DNA from: Aquibium microcysteis
Lineage (GTDB): Bacteria; Pseudomonadota; Alphaproteobacteria; Rhizobiales; Rhizobiaceae
Length of the DNA: 64,000 nucleotides
Direction of reading: 5' to 3'
Assembly (NCBI RefSeq): GCF_014495845.1
Contig: NZ_CP061080.1
Location: forward strand, 2,159,001 to 2,223,000
Below are positions 56,288-64,000 of the stretch, in pieces (within the stretch, counting starts at the first letter, position 1; each line of letters opens with the position of its first letter). A model generated the notes under the pieces. That model saw nothing but the letters and a program-made list of their open reading frames with translations. It did no database searches and was not told where the DNA came from. Position numbers and translations under genes: made by a program.

Positions 56288-57438
56288 TGGCGCTTCACTT
56301 CGAGAGGACGGAGTTCGACGCCCGGCGCGACCGGCTCGTCATCGAGATGGCCGACCGCAAGCTCGACGCCATGCTGCTCTTCGCGCAGGAGAGCATGTAC
56401 TGGCTGACCGGCTACGACACCTTCGGCTTCTGCTTCTTCCAGTGCCTGGTGGTGAAGGCGGACGGCACGATGGTGCTGCTGACCCGCTCGGCCGACCTGC
56501 GGCAGGCGCGACACACCTCCACCATCGAGGACATCCGGCTGTGGACCGACCGAGCCGGCGCCAACCCCGCCGTCGACCTGCGCAACCTGCTCAACGACCT
56601 CGATCTGCTCGGCTGCCAGATCGGCGTGGAGTATGACACCCACGGCCTCACCGCCTTCAACGGCCGGCGTCTGGACGAGCAACTGCAGACCTTCGGCAAG
56701 ATCGTCGACGCGTCTGGCGTCATCCCGCGGCTCCGGCTGTTCAAGAGCCCGGCCGAAATCGTCAAGACGACGCGCGCCGCAGCACTGGCCGACGATGCCC
56801 TCGACGCCGCGCTGCCGCTGGTCAGGCAAGGCGTAGACGAGGGCAAGATCCTTGCGGCCATGCAGGGCGCGGTCTTCGAGGGCGGCGGCGACTACCCCGC
56901 CAACGAGTTCATCATCGGTTCCGGTCCGGACGCGCTTCTCTGCCGCTACAAGGCGGGACGCCGCAAGCTCAACAAGAACGACCAGCTGACGCTGGAATGG
57001 GCAGGCAGCTTCCACCACTACCACGCCGCCATGATGCGCACGATCGTGCTCGGCAAGGTGTCGAAGCGCCACCAGGAACTGTTCGAAGCGGCGCGCGACG
57101 CGCTCGTGGCCGTCGAGACGGCGATGGTGCCGGGCAAGACCTTCGGCGACGTCTTCGACGCGCATGCACGCGTGATGGAAGCCCACGGCCTGACGCGCCA
57201 CCGGCTGAACGCCTGCGGCTACTCTCTCGGCGCCCGCTTCACGCCGTCCTGGATGGATATGCCGATGTTCTTTGCCGGCAACCCCGAGCCGATCGCGCCC
57301 GACATGACGCTCTTCGCCCACATGATCATCATGGATTCCGAAGCCGAGACCGCCATGACCCTGGGCCGCACCTACCTGACCACGGAAGGCGAGGCCAGGC
57401 CGCTGTCGCGTCATGATCTGGACTTGATCGTGCGATGA
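56287..57438 (+). CDS. M24-fold protein (creatinase/ectoine hydrolase-like)
   Basis: A 383-residue protein with the two-domain M24 layout: N-domain with LLFAQESMYWLTGYDTFGFC and the pita-bread C-domain. Several metal-ligand positions of aminopeptidase P are replaced: TLEWAGSFHHYHAAMMRT stands where two Asp are expected, and NACGYSLGARFTPSWMD has Tyr where His is usual. This matches the metal-free creatinase/DoeA-like clade better than a peptidase. The substrate is unknown. It overlaps the pgeF stop, so the two are coupled. Confidence 0.85.
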   Translation: MALHFERTEFDARRDRLVIEMADRKLDAMLLFAQESMYWLTGYDTFGFCFFQCLVVKADGTMVLLTRSADLRQARHTSTIEDIRLWTDRAGANPAVDLRNLLNDLDLLGCQIGVEYDTHGLTAFNGRRLDEQLQTFGKIVDASGVIPRLRLFKSPAEIVKTTRAAALADDALDAALPLVRQGVDEGKILAAMQGAVFEGGGDYPANEFIIGSGPDALLCRYKAGRRKLNKNDQLTLEWAGSFHHYHAAMMRTIVLGKVSKRHQELFEAARDALVAVETAMVPGKTFGDVFDAHARVMEAHGLTRHRLNACGYSLGARFTPSWMDMPMFFAGNPEPIAPDMTLFAHMIIMDSEAETAMTLGRTYLTTEGEARPLSRHDLDLIVR

Positions 57439-57492
57439 AAGCATAAATCATCGACGGTCGCCGGCGGGGCGGCAACAGGGAGACAGGGGACC

Positions 57493-58044
57493 ATGCGTGC
57501 AGCGGCGCGAAGACATGCGATCCTGCTCGCCTGTCTCGCGGTCTCGGCCTGCAGCACGTCGGAGGCGCTCGACCCCCGCGCCCTGTTCAGCGGTCAGCCC
57601 GCTGCCGCACCCGCGCAGCCGGCGCCGCCGCCTGGCCCCCTCGCCCCCGCTGCCACCGGCCCGGTCGCCAGTTCGCGGCTGCGGATGGAATTCGCGCCCG
57701 TCGTGGGCGCCACAGTCGATGCCGTCACGCCGCTGTCGCGCCGGCTGTCGCTGCAGGCCCCGCAGCGCGGCATAGAGATCGTCCCAGGCGGAGCCGCGCC
57801 CGGGGAGTACCTCGTCAAGGGCTATCTGTCGGCGATCGGAGACGGCGGCGAGACCATCGTCATCTTCGTCTGGGACGTTCTCGACACCGCCGGAAACAGG
57901 CTGCACCGTATCCAGGGACAGGAACGCGTCGCCGCCAGGGCCGGCGCGGACCCGTGGCGGTCGGTTCCCAGCGCCACGATGGAGCAGATCGCGGACCGGA
58001 CGATCGGGGAAATCGTCGCCTGGTCGACGTCGCGCAACGGCTGA
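57493..58044 (+). CDS. Hypothetical lipoprotein
   Basis: A 183-residue predicted outer-envelope lipoprotein. The signal peptide ends in LACLAVSAC (lipid-modified Cys near residue 20), then a Pro/Ala linker (APAQPAPPPGPLAPAATGPV), then a compact beta-rich domain (RLRMEFAPVVGATVDAVTPL, then IVPGGAAPGEYLVKGYLSAI). Similar lipoproteins precede prs in related rhizobia. The function is unknown. Confidence 0.83.
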   Translation: MRAAARRHAILLACLAVSACSTSEALDPRALFSGQPAAAPAQPAPPPGPLAPAATGPVASSRLRMEFAPVVGATVDAVTPLSRRLSLQAPQRGIEIVPGGAAPGEYLVKGYLSAIGDGGETIVIFVWDVLDTAGNRLHRIQGQERVAARAGADPWRSVPSATMEQIADRTIGEIVAWSTSRNG

Positions 58045-58171
58045 GCGGGGCGCGGACGATACCCTTTCTTTGGAATAGCGGGCGAATGCCGGCAGCCGGC
58101 GCTTGCAATAGCGCGGTCAGGCGCTAAAAGCCGCCTCACGATCCGTGCGTGGCGTCAGCCGGGGAAACTGC

Positions 58172-59104
<933 letters not shown>

Positions 59105-59192
59105 GGTCTGCCACGCGTGCGAATCGCGCTCGACCGCGTCTTCGGGATGCGGCTTTGCGAGTTCCTTTACAAATTGCCCCTAACGTCGGGGC

Positions 59193-60410
59193 ATGCTGAA
59201 CCGGCATTCAGAAGCGCCTGAACGACAGAGACATGCTGCCCGTGGCGCGGACGCCTCCGCAGCCGCCTCCCACGCGTTCCGCGCCATCTTTCGATGGCTG
59301 ACGACCCCGCGGCATGCAGACACGCCGGAAATCCGCGAGCGGCTGATCCGCACCATGTTCGAGCGGCGGCTGGCCGTCCTGTTCGGCGTGTTCACCTCGA
59401 TCGTCACCGCGGCCGCAGCGCTGCTGCTGACGGGCGCCGCATGGCCGGCTGCGTGGATCGTCGCCGAGATCCTGCTCTTTGCGGGTCGCTACCGCAACGT
59501 CGACAGGATCGCCGCTCGGCCGGAGCACGAAAGGCATGCCGCCTATGCGAGACTGGTGTTCCTCGGCATCGCCTGGTCCGTGACCTTCGGGCTCGGACAG
59601 TTCGCCTGCGCTGCGAGCGGGATCGATCTGCTCGTCGTCATGGGCGCGATCAACACCGCCGGTGCCGTCGGCAACATCGCCTCCCGCAACGCGCCCCTGC
59701 CGCGGCTCGGCGTCATCGTCATGGCCTTGTCGGGCCTGCCCTTCGGGTTCGGCCTCTATCTCTACGGCGCACCCGGGATGCTGATGGTGTTCGTCATGAC
59801 GACCCTGCTCACGGGCGGCATGATGCTGGTGATGCTGCAGAACCACGAGATCATGCTGCGCATGATCAATGCCGAATGGACCAACCACCTCGCCGCGCGC
59901 ACCGACCGTCTGACGGACCTTCCCAACCGCATCCACCTGGAAGAGCGCCTCTCGGAACTCTGCGACGACCGCCTCACGACTCCCGACACGTCGCCCTTCG
60001 CGGTCCTCTGCCTCGACCTCGACGGCTTCAAGGCGGTGAACGACCAGTACGGACATGCGGCCGGAGACGCCCTGCTCCAGGCCGTCGCGGGGCGGATCGT
60101 CCAGTCGATCCGTGACCGGGACATCGCCTGCCGCGTGGGCGGCGACGAGTTCGTCCTGCTGCTTCCGGATACCTCGGCGGCCGAGGCCTCCTTCGTCGCG
60201 GCGCGCTTGATCACCGCCATTTCGCGGCCCTACGATCTCGGCATCGACCGGCTTGTGCGCATCGGCGTCAGCGCGGGCAGCGCGATCGCCGAAGAACCGG
60301 GCGAGCCGCCGCAGTCTCTTCTCGACCGCGCCGACCAGGCGCTGTACGCGGCCAAGGCCGCCGGCAAGGGCGTCCACCGCGAAGGTCTGACCGGCAACGC
60401 CGCACGCTGA
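59193..60410 (+). CDS. Membrane-bound diguanylate cyclase (GGDEF)
   Basis: A 405-residue protein. About six N-terminal transmembrane helices (residues 50-215, for example LFGVFTSIVTAAAALLLTGA and LMVFVMTTLLTGGMMLVMLQ) precede a GGDEF domain at about residues 240-400. It has the active-site RVGGDEFVLLL near residue 316, and a D-L-D metal pair in LCLDLDGFKAVNDQYGHAAG. It should make cyclic di-GMP in response to an unknown membrane signal. No clear RxxD inhibitory site is seen 5 residues before GGDEF. No EAL domain. Confidence 0.92.
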   Translation: MLNRHSEAPERQRHAARGADASAAASHAFRAIFRWLTTPRHADTPEIRERLIRTMFERRLAVLFGVFTSIVTAAAALLLTGAAWPAAWIVAEILLFAGRYRNVDRIAARPEHERHAAYARLVFLGIAWSVTFGLGQFACAASGIDLLVVMGAINTAGAVGNIASRNAPLPRLGVIVMALSGLPFGFGLYLYGAPGMLMVFVMTTLLTGGMMLVMLQNHEIMLRMINAEWTNHLAARTDRLTDLPNRIHLEERLSELCDDRLTTPDTSPFAVLCLDLDGFKAVNDQYGHAAGDALLQAVAGRIVQSIRDRDIACRVGGDEFVLLLPDTSAAEASFVAARLITAISRPYDLGIDRLVRIGVSAGSAIAEEPGEPPQSLLDRADQALYAAKAAGKGVHREGLTGNAAR

Positions 60411-60422
60411 CCGACGCGACGG

Positions 60423-61772
60423 TCACGACAGGGCGAGCGCCGCCCCGGCCAGCGCGCAGACGCACAGCACGGCCAGCAGGTTGACGTGGAACCGCAGCAG
60501 CGCGATGCCTGCCGCGGCCGCGATCAACGCTGCCGCTGCATCGAAGGTCGACAGCACCGGCATGGGCAGGGACAAAGGGCCGAACGAGGCTTCCGCCACC
60601 TCGGCGAACAGCACGTGCAGGGCGAACCAGATGGCGAGATTGGCGATGACGCCGACCACGGCGGCCGTCACCGCGGAGAGAGCGGCCGCCAGCCAGCGAA
60701 CGTTGCGAACCGTTTCGACATAGGGCGCACCGGCGAAGATCCAGAGGAAGCACGGCACGAAGGTGAACCAGAGCGTCACCAGTGCCCCGGCGAGCCCGCC
60801 GACGACCGGGTCGAGACCCGACAGCCGGGCACCTCCGAGCGCCCCGACGAAGAGGAGCACCAGGATCAGCGGACCGGGCGTGGTTTCCGCCAGACCGAGG
60901 CCGGTCAGCATCTCGTCGGGCCGCAGCCACTGGTGGACCTCGACCGCCTGCTGGGCGACGTAGGCCAGGACCGCATAGGCGCCGCCGAAGGTGACGGCGG
61001 CCATGGTCGAGAAGAAGCCGGCCTCGACCGCGAACACGTTTTGCGGCCCGAGCAGCATGCGCAGCGCGAGGAGCGGCACGATCCAGAGCGAAAGCCAGGT
61101 GGCGCTGGTCGTCAGGAAGCGGCGGAGCGACGGTCGCGTCCAGTCCGGCCCCGCTGCGTCGCCGGCCGGGACGTCGCCCGACGGGCCGCCGGCACCGGTT
61201 GCCGGCGTCCTCCCCGCCGCATGCAGCACCGCACCGATCGCGCCGGCGGCGAGGATGATCACCGGGAACGGAACGTCGAAGAAGGCGATCGCGACGAAGG
61301 CCGCGACGGCGAGCACGACCATGGCCCGGCTCTTCAGCGCGCGCTTCGACACCTTGATCAGCGCTTCGAGCACGACGGCCAGCACCGCCGCCTTGAGGCC
61401 GAAGAGCAGGCCCTGCACGATCGTCAGCTCGCCGGCCAGCATGTAGGCGATGGTCAGCGCGGTGATGAGCGCAGCACCCGGCAGGACGAACAGCAGGCCC
61501 GCGACAAGCCCGCCGCGCACGCCGTGAAGGAGCCAACCGGTATAGGTGGCGAGCTGCATCGCCTCGGGTCCCGGCAACAGCATGCAGTAGTTCAGCGCGT
61601 GCAGGAAACGCGCATCGTCGAGCCACTTCCTCTCCTCGACGAGCATCCGGTGCATGAGCGCGATCTGGCCGGCAGGTCCGCCGAAGGAGAGCAGGCCGAT
61701 GCGGGCGAAGACGGTGACGGCCTCGCCGAACGGCACCGGACCCGCGGCCGACGGTCGGGATGACTGGCTCAT
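60423..61772 (-). CDS. chrA: Chromate efflux transporter ChrA
   Basis: A 449-residue ChrA of the two-domain (fused) type. The first half has FARIGLLSFGGPAGQIALMH and FLHALNYCMLLPGPEAMQLA; the second repeats the pattern in AAVTFGGAYAVLAYVAQQ and GLAETTPGPLILVLLFVGAL. It exports chromate across the inner membrane. The ATG at 61772 overlaps the stop of the rhodanese gene (ATGA), so the two are coupled. No ChrB/ChrF gene is nearby. It converges with the GGDEF gene, 12 bp apart. Confidence 0.95.
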   Translation of the reverse strand: MSQSSRPSAAGPVPFGEAVTVFARIGLLSFGGPAGQIALMHRMLVEERKWLDDARFLHALNYCMLLPGPEAMQLATYTGWLLHGVRGGLVAGLLFVLPGAALITALTIAYMLAGELTIVQGLLFGLKAAVLAVVLEALIKVSKRALKSRAMVVLAVAAFVAIAFFDVPFPVIILAAGAIGAVLHAAGRTPATGAGGPSGDVPAGDAAGPDWTRPSLRRFLTTSATWLSLWIVPLLALRMLLGPQNVFAVEAGFFSTMAAVTFGGAYAVLAYVAQQAVEVHQWLRPDEMLTGLGLAETTPGPLILVLLFVGALGGARLSGLDPVVGGLAGALVTLWFTFVPCFLWIFAGAPYVETVRNVRWLAAALSAVTAAVVGVIANLAIWFALHVLFAEVAEASFGPLSLPMPVLSTFDAAAALIAAAAGIALLRFHVNLLAVLCVCALAGAALALS

Positions 61773-62155
61773 GCGTCCGCTCCGATTGCCGCGACGGGAT
61801 TGCCCAGGGCCTGCCAGGCAGCGAAGCCGCCCTCGAGATAGCGACAGTCGACGCCGAGCGCCGTCAGCCGTTCGGCGATGCCCTGGCTGACCTCGTGTCC
61901 ATGCACGCAGAAGACGACGACCATGCGACCGTCGAGCGCGCGCGCCCCGTCGGCCACGCGCCCGGGTTCGCCGCACAGCGAATCGGAAATGGTCAGGCCC
62001 GATTCGGCACGGGCGGGGGCCCTCCGGACGTCGATCAGAAGGGGGGCTTCGCGCAGACGCGCGAGGTCGGCGAGAGGGGTGGATGTCGGCAGGACGGGCC
62101 TCCGCAAGAGACGAGCGAAGGCGGACTTGGCCCAAGCCTCCGGCGGAGTGTCCAC
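61769..62155 (-). CDS. Rhodanese-like protein
   Basis: A 128-residue single rhodanese domain: PLLIDVRRAPARAESGLTIS near residue 40, and the active-site Cys in MVVVFCVHGHEVSQGIAERL near residue 82, followed by CRYLEGGFAAWQALGNP. It would carry sulfur as persulfide or serve in oxidant detoxification. It is translated just ahead of chrA with a 4-bp overlap. The start is a GTG at 62155 with GGGGGC upstream. Confidence 0.9.
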   Translation of the reverse strand: MDTPPEAWAKSAFARLLRRPVLPTSTPLADLARLREAPLLIDVRRAPARAESGLTISDSLCGEPGRVADGARALDGRMVVVFCVHGHEVSQGIAERLTALGVDCRYLEGGFAAWQALGNPVAAIGADA

Positions 62156-62249
62156 CCATGCCCCCGCGCAGCGACGCTATCGCGGCGCAAGGCGTCGATC
62201 AAGCGGCAGAACCGGGATCGGCAAGACCGTTCCCCGGCACGCGTGCCGG

Positions 62250-63071
62250 TCAGTCCGCGGCCGCCGGCTCGCGCTCGCGGGCCGCGAGATAGCCGCGCGG
62301 CGAGACGCCCAGCATCTGCCGGAACATCGTCGTGAAGGCGGGAACGCTGTCGTAGCCGAGGTCCAACGCCACCGTCGTCACCGCGACGCCGGAAGCGAGC
62401 CGCGGCAGCGCCGCGAGCAGCGTCGCCTGTCTGCGCCACAGCGACAGGCTGAGGCCCGTCTCGCGCTGGAAGGCGCGGGTGAAGCCGCGCCGGCTCATGC
62501 CCGCCCGATCGGCCCAGTCGTCGATGGTGACATGCGGCGTCGGCGCGTCCAGGAAACCGCGGCAGAGACGCGCGAGACGTTCGTCTGACGGCAGGGGAAG
62601 CGCGAAGGGCCTGACGGCCAGCCTGGGGATCTCGAGCAGGACGAGGCGCAGGATCGCCCGCGCGCGCTCGTCGTCGGCGCCCGCGGCGCTCAGGTCGACC
62701 GCCTCGACCACGAGGCTGCGCATCAGCCCGCTCATCGCCAGGACGCGGAGCACCGACGGCAGGCCGGGGGCCGCACCGGGCAGCACGTAGGCCGACCGCA
62801 TCCGCACGTCGCCAAGCATCTCGACCGCATGGGTGATGCCTGCCGGGATCCACATGGCGTGGCCGGGCGGCACCATCCACCGCCCCTGCGCCGTCGACAC
62901 CAGCACCACGCCCGACAGCGCATGCAGAAGCTGCGAGCGGCGGTGCGAATGCGGTGCCACACGATGTCCGTCGGGATAGTCGCCCGCCGCGGCGACCACG
63001 TCGCCCGCCGCCGCTTCGATCCAGTCGAGCCGCCGGCGATGCTCGTCGTCTCGGTGCGCCGTCGCGCCCAT
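62250..63071 (-). CDS. AraC family transcriptional regulator
   Basis: A 273-residue regulator with an N-terminal cupin-like sensor (HSHRRSQLLHALSGVVLVST and PPGHAMWIPAGITHAVEM) and a C-terminal pair of helix-turn-helix motifs (IDDWADRAGMSRRGFTRAFQ, VTTVALDLGYDSVPAFTTMF). The ATG at 63071 is chosen because the cupin pattern starts soon after; the longer frame to 63179 is Leu/Arg-rich without a domain. It is divergent from an Fsr-type exporter, which it probably activates. Confidence 0.9.
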   Translation of the reverse strand: MGATAHRDDEHRRRLDWIEAAAGDVVAAAGDYPDGHRVAPHSHRRSQLLHALSGVVLVSTAQGRWMVPPGHAMWIPAGITHAVEMLGDVRMRSAYVLPGAAPGLPSVLRVLAMSGLMRSLVVEAVDLSAAGADDERARAILRLVLLEIPRLAVRPFALPLPSDERLARLCRGFLDAPTPHVTIDDWADRAGMSRRGFTRAFQRETGLSLSLWRRQATLLAALPRLASGVAVTTVALDLGYDSVPAFTTMFRQMLGVSPRGYLAAREREPAAAD

Positions 63072-63193
63072 TCGTGTCGAAGCCAAGAGGGTCCTCCCGA
63101 GGCTGGCCCACTCCCGAAGAATTTCGAGCGAACCACGAAGGACGAACGGCCGCAAGAGGCGTAGACGCGAAGGGCACATCCAGGATCAGCATC

Positions 63194-64000
63194 TTGACCG
63201 ACACGACCATCGGCGCCGTCCGCCGCACGGCTTCCGCCACAGTCTTCCCCGTCATCTTCGCGGTGAGTCTCTGCCACCTGCTGAACGACGTGATGCAGTC
63301 GCTGCTGGCGGCCATCTATCCGATGCTCAAGACCGACTATGCCCTGGACTTCTGGCAGATCGGGCTCCTCACCTTCACCTTCCAGGTCACCGCATCGCTG
63401 CTGCAGCCGGCGATCGGCTTCTACACAGACAAGCGGCCGATGCCGCAGTCGCTGCCCTTCGCCATGGCGTCCACCATGGCCGGCCTGCTGCTGCTCGCCT
63501 ATGCGACCACCTATCCGCTGCTTCTGGCGGGTGCGGCGATGATCGGCATCGGCTCGGCGATCTTCCATCCCGAGGCCTCCCGCGTGGCCCGCCTCGCCTC
63601 GGGCGGCCGCTACGGTCTGGCGCAGTCGCTGTTCCAGGTGGGCGGCAATTTCGGCACCGCGATCGGGCCGCTGCTCGCCGCCTTCATCGTCGTGCCGCGC
63701 GGCCAGGCCAGCGTCGCCTGGTTCTCGCTCGTCGCCCTGCTGGGAATGGTCATCCTGCGCCAGGTCGGCAACTGGTACGGGCGCTACAACGCCGCGAATG
63801 CCGGCCGTCCGGCCGCCAGCAAGACGCTGCCGATCTCGCGCAACCGCGTGGTGATGTCGATCGTGGTGCTGGCCCTCCTGATGTTCAGCAAGAACACCTA
63901 TACGGCCTCCATCACCAGCTACTACACCTTCTTCCTGATCGAACGCTTCGACGTGTCGGTGCAGCAGTCGCAGATGATGCTGTTCCTGTTCCTTGGCGCC
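63194..64000 (+). CDS. MFS transporter, fosmidomycin-resistance (Fsr) type, partial
   Basis: The first 269 codons of an MFS exporter that runs off the right edge. At least six helices are visible. Fsr-typical blocks are SLCHLLNDVMQSLLAAIYPM, FWQIGLLTFTFQVTASLLQP, GIGSAIFHPEASRVARLASG and LFQVGGNFGTAIGPLLAAF. Fsr proteins export fosmidomycin and other drugs. The start is a TTG at 63194 with AGGATC upstream. It is divergent from the AraC gene (122 bp gap), which is likely to control it. Confidence 0.9.
   Translation, partial: MTDTTIGAVRRTASATVFPVIFAVSLCHLLNDVMQSLLAAIYPMLKTDYALDFWQIGLLTFTFQVTASLLQPAIGFYTDKRPMPQSLPFAMASTMAGLLLLAYATTYPLLLAGAAMIGIGSAIFHPEASRVARLASGGRYGLAQSLFQVGGNFGTAIGPLLAAFIVVPRGQASVAWFSLVALLGMVILRQVGNWYGRYNAANAGRPAASKTLPISRNRVVMSIVVLALLMFSKNTYTASITSYYTFFLIERFDVSVQQSQMMLFLFLGA

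Overview
The window is chromosomal DNA from an alphaproteobacterium, most likely of the order Hyphomicrobiales (Rhizobiales), and probably Mesorhizobium/Phyllobacteriaceae-like. The reasons are: very high GC with dense genes on both strands; frequent GTG and TTG starts; an LpcC-like lipopolysaccharide core glycosyltransferase beside greA and trxB; an sqdBDC sulfolipid operon; an asnO-ngg-M42 peptidase osmolyte operon; a BA14K-family protein; the lgt-methyltransferase-pgeF-M24-lipoprotein-prs order; and several families of rhizobial-type intergenic palindromes. No rRNA, tRNA, CRISPR array or transposase was seen. The genus is an inference; no marker gene in the window settles it.

Layout. 0-5.5 kb: trxB (partial), an Lrp regulator, three cell-surface glycosyltransferases (one a two-domain fusion) and greA. 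5.7-12.7 kb: a PH-like membrane protein, a MATE exporter, small envelope and unknown proteins, an extensin-like lipoprotein, a DUF1206 membrane protein, and an FMN reductase divergent from its probable HxlR regulator. 12.66-14.17 kb: an AT-rich island carrying one unrecognised gene. 14.2-17.4 kb: TetR with two tandem operators facing a DUF418 membrane protein, a VOC protein, a sigma-like factor and a thioesterase. 17.6-22.8 kb: a GMC oxidoreductase, a DUF559 endonuclease-like gene framed by two copies of a complex palindrome, an enolase-superfamily enzyme and an alpha/beta hydrolase. 22.8-25.8 kb: sqdBDC. 26-34.9 kb: an HWE sensor kinase, a LuxR regulator, a SemiSWEET transporter, a SixA-like phosphatase, a long UvrB and a DUF922 protein.

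34.9-40.2 kb is gene-poor. It holds an array of nested palindromes, rpsU with two small basic-protein genes, a candidate small RNA with its own promoter and terminator, a Cys/His repeat secreted protein, a cold-shock gene with a structured leader, a frameshifted cold-shock relic and a BA14K protein. 40.2-46.2 kb: a metallo-hydrolase, ilvE, a MarR/OmpR/EnvZ-type three-gene signalling operon and an Xre-RES toxin-antitoxin pair with twin operators. 46.4-51.7 kb: the NAGGN osmolyte operon and a divergent MarR. 51.7-60.4 kb: CsaA, YbjN, UbiK, lgt, a MidA-type methyltransferase, pgeF, an M24-fold protein, a lipoprotein, prs and a diguanylate cyclase. 60.4-64 kb: chrA with a rhodanese, and an AraC regulator divergent from a fosmidomycin-resistance-type MFS exporter that runs off the window.

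Functionally, most of the window is core metabolism and envelope biology (LPS glycosylation, sulfolipid, lipoprotein maturation, osmolyte synthesis). Several two-gene modules have visible local control: TetR-DUF418, HxlR-FMN reductase, Xre-RES, and probably MarR-NAGGN. The accessory signals most worth following are the AT-rich orphan gene, the palindrome-framed DUF559 gene, the palindrome array and the candidate small RNA.
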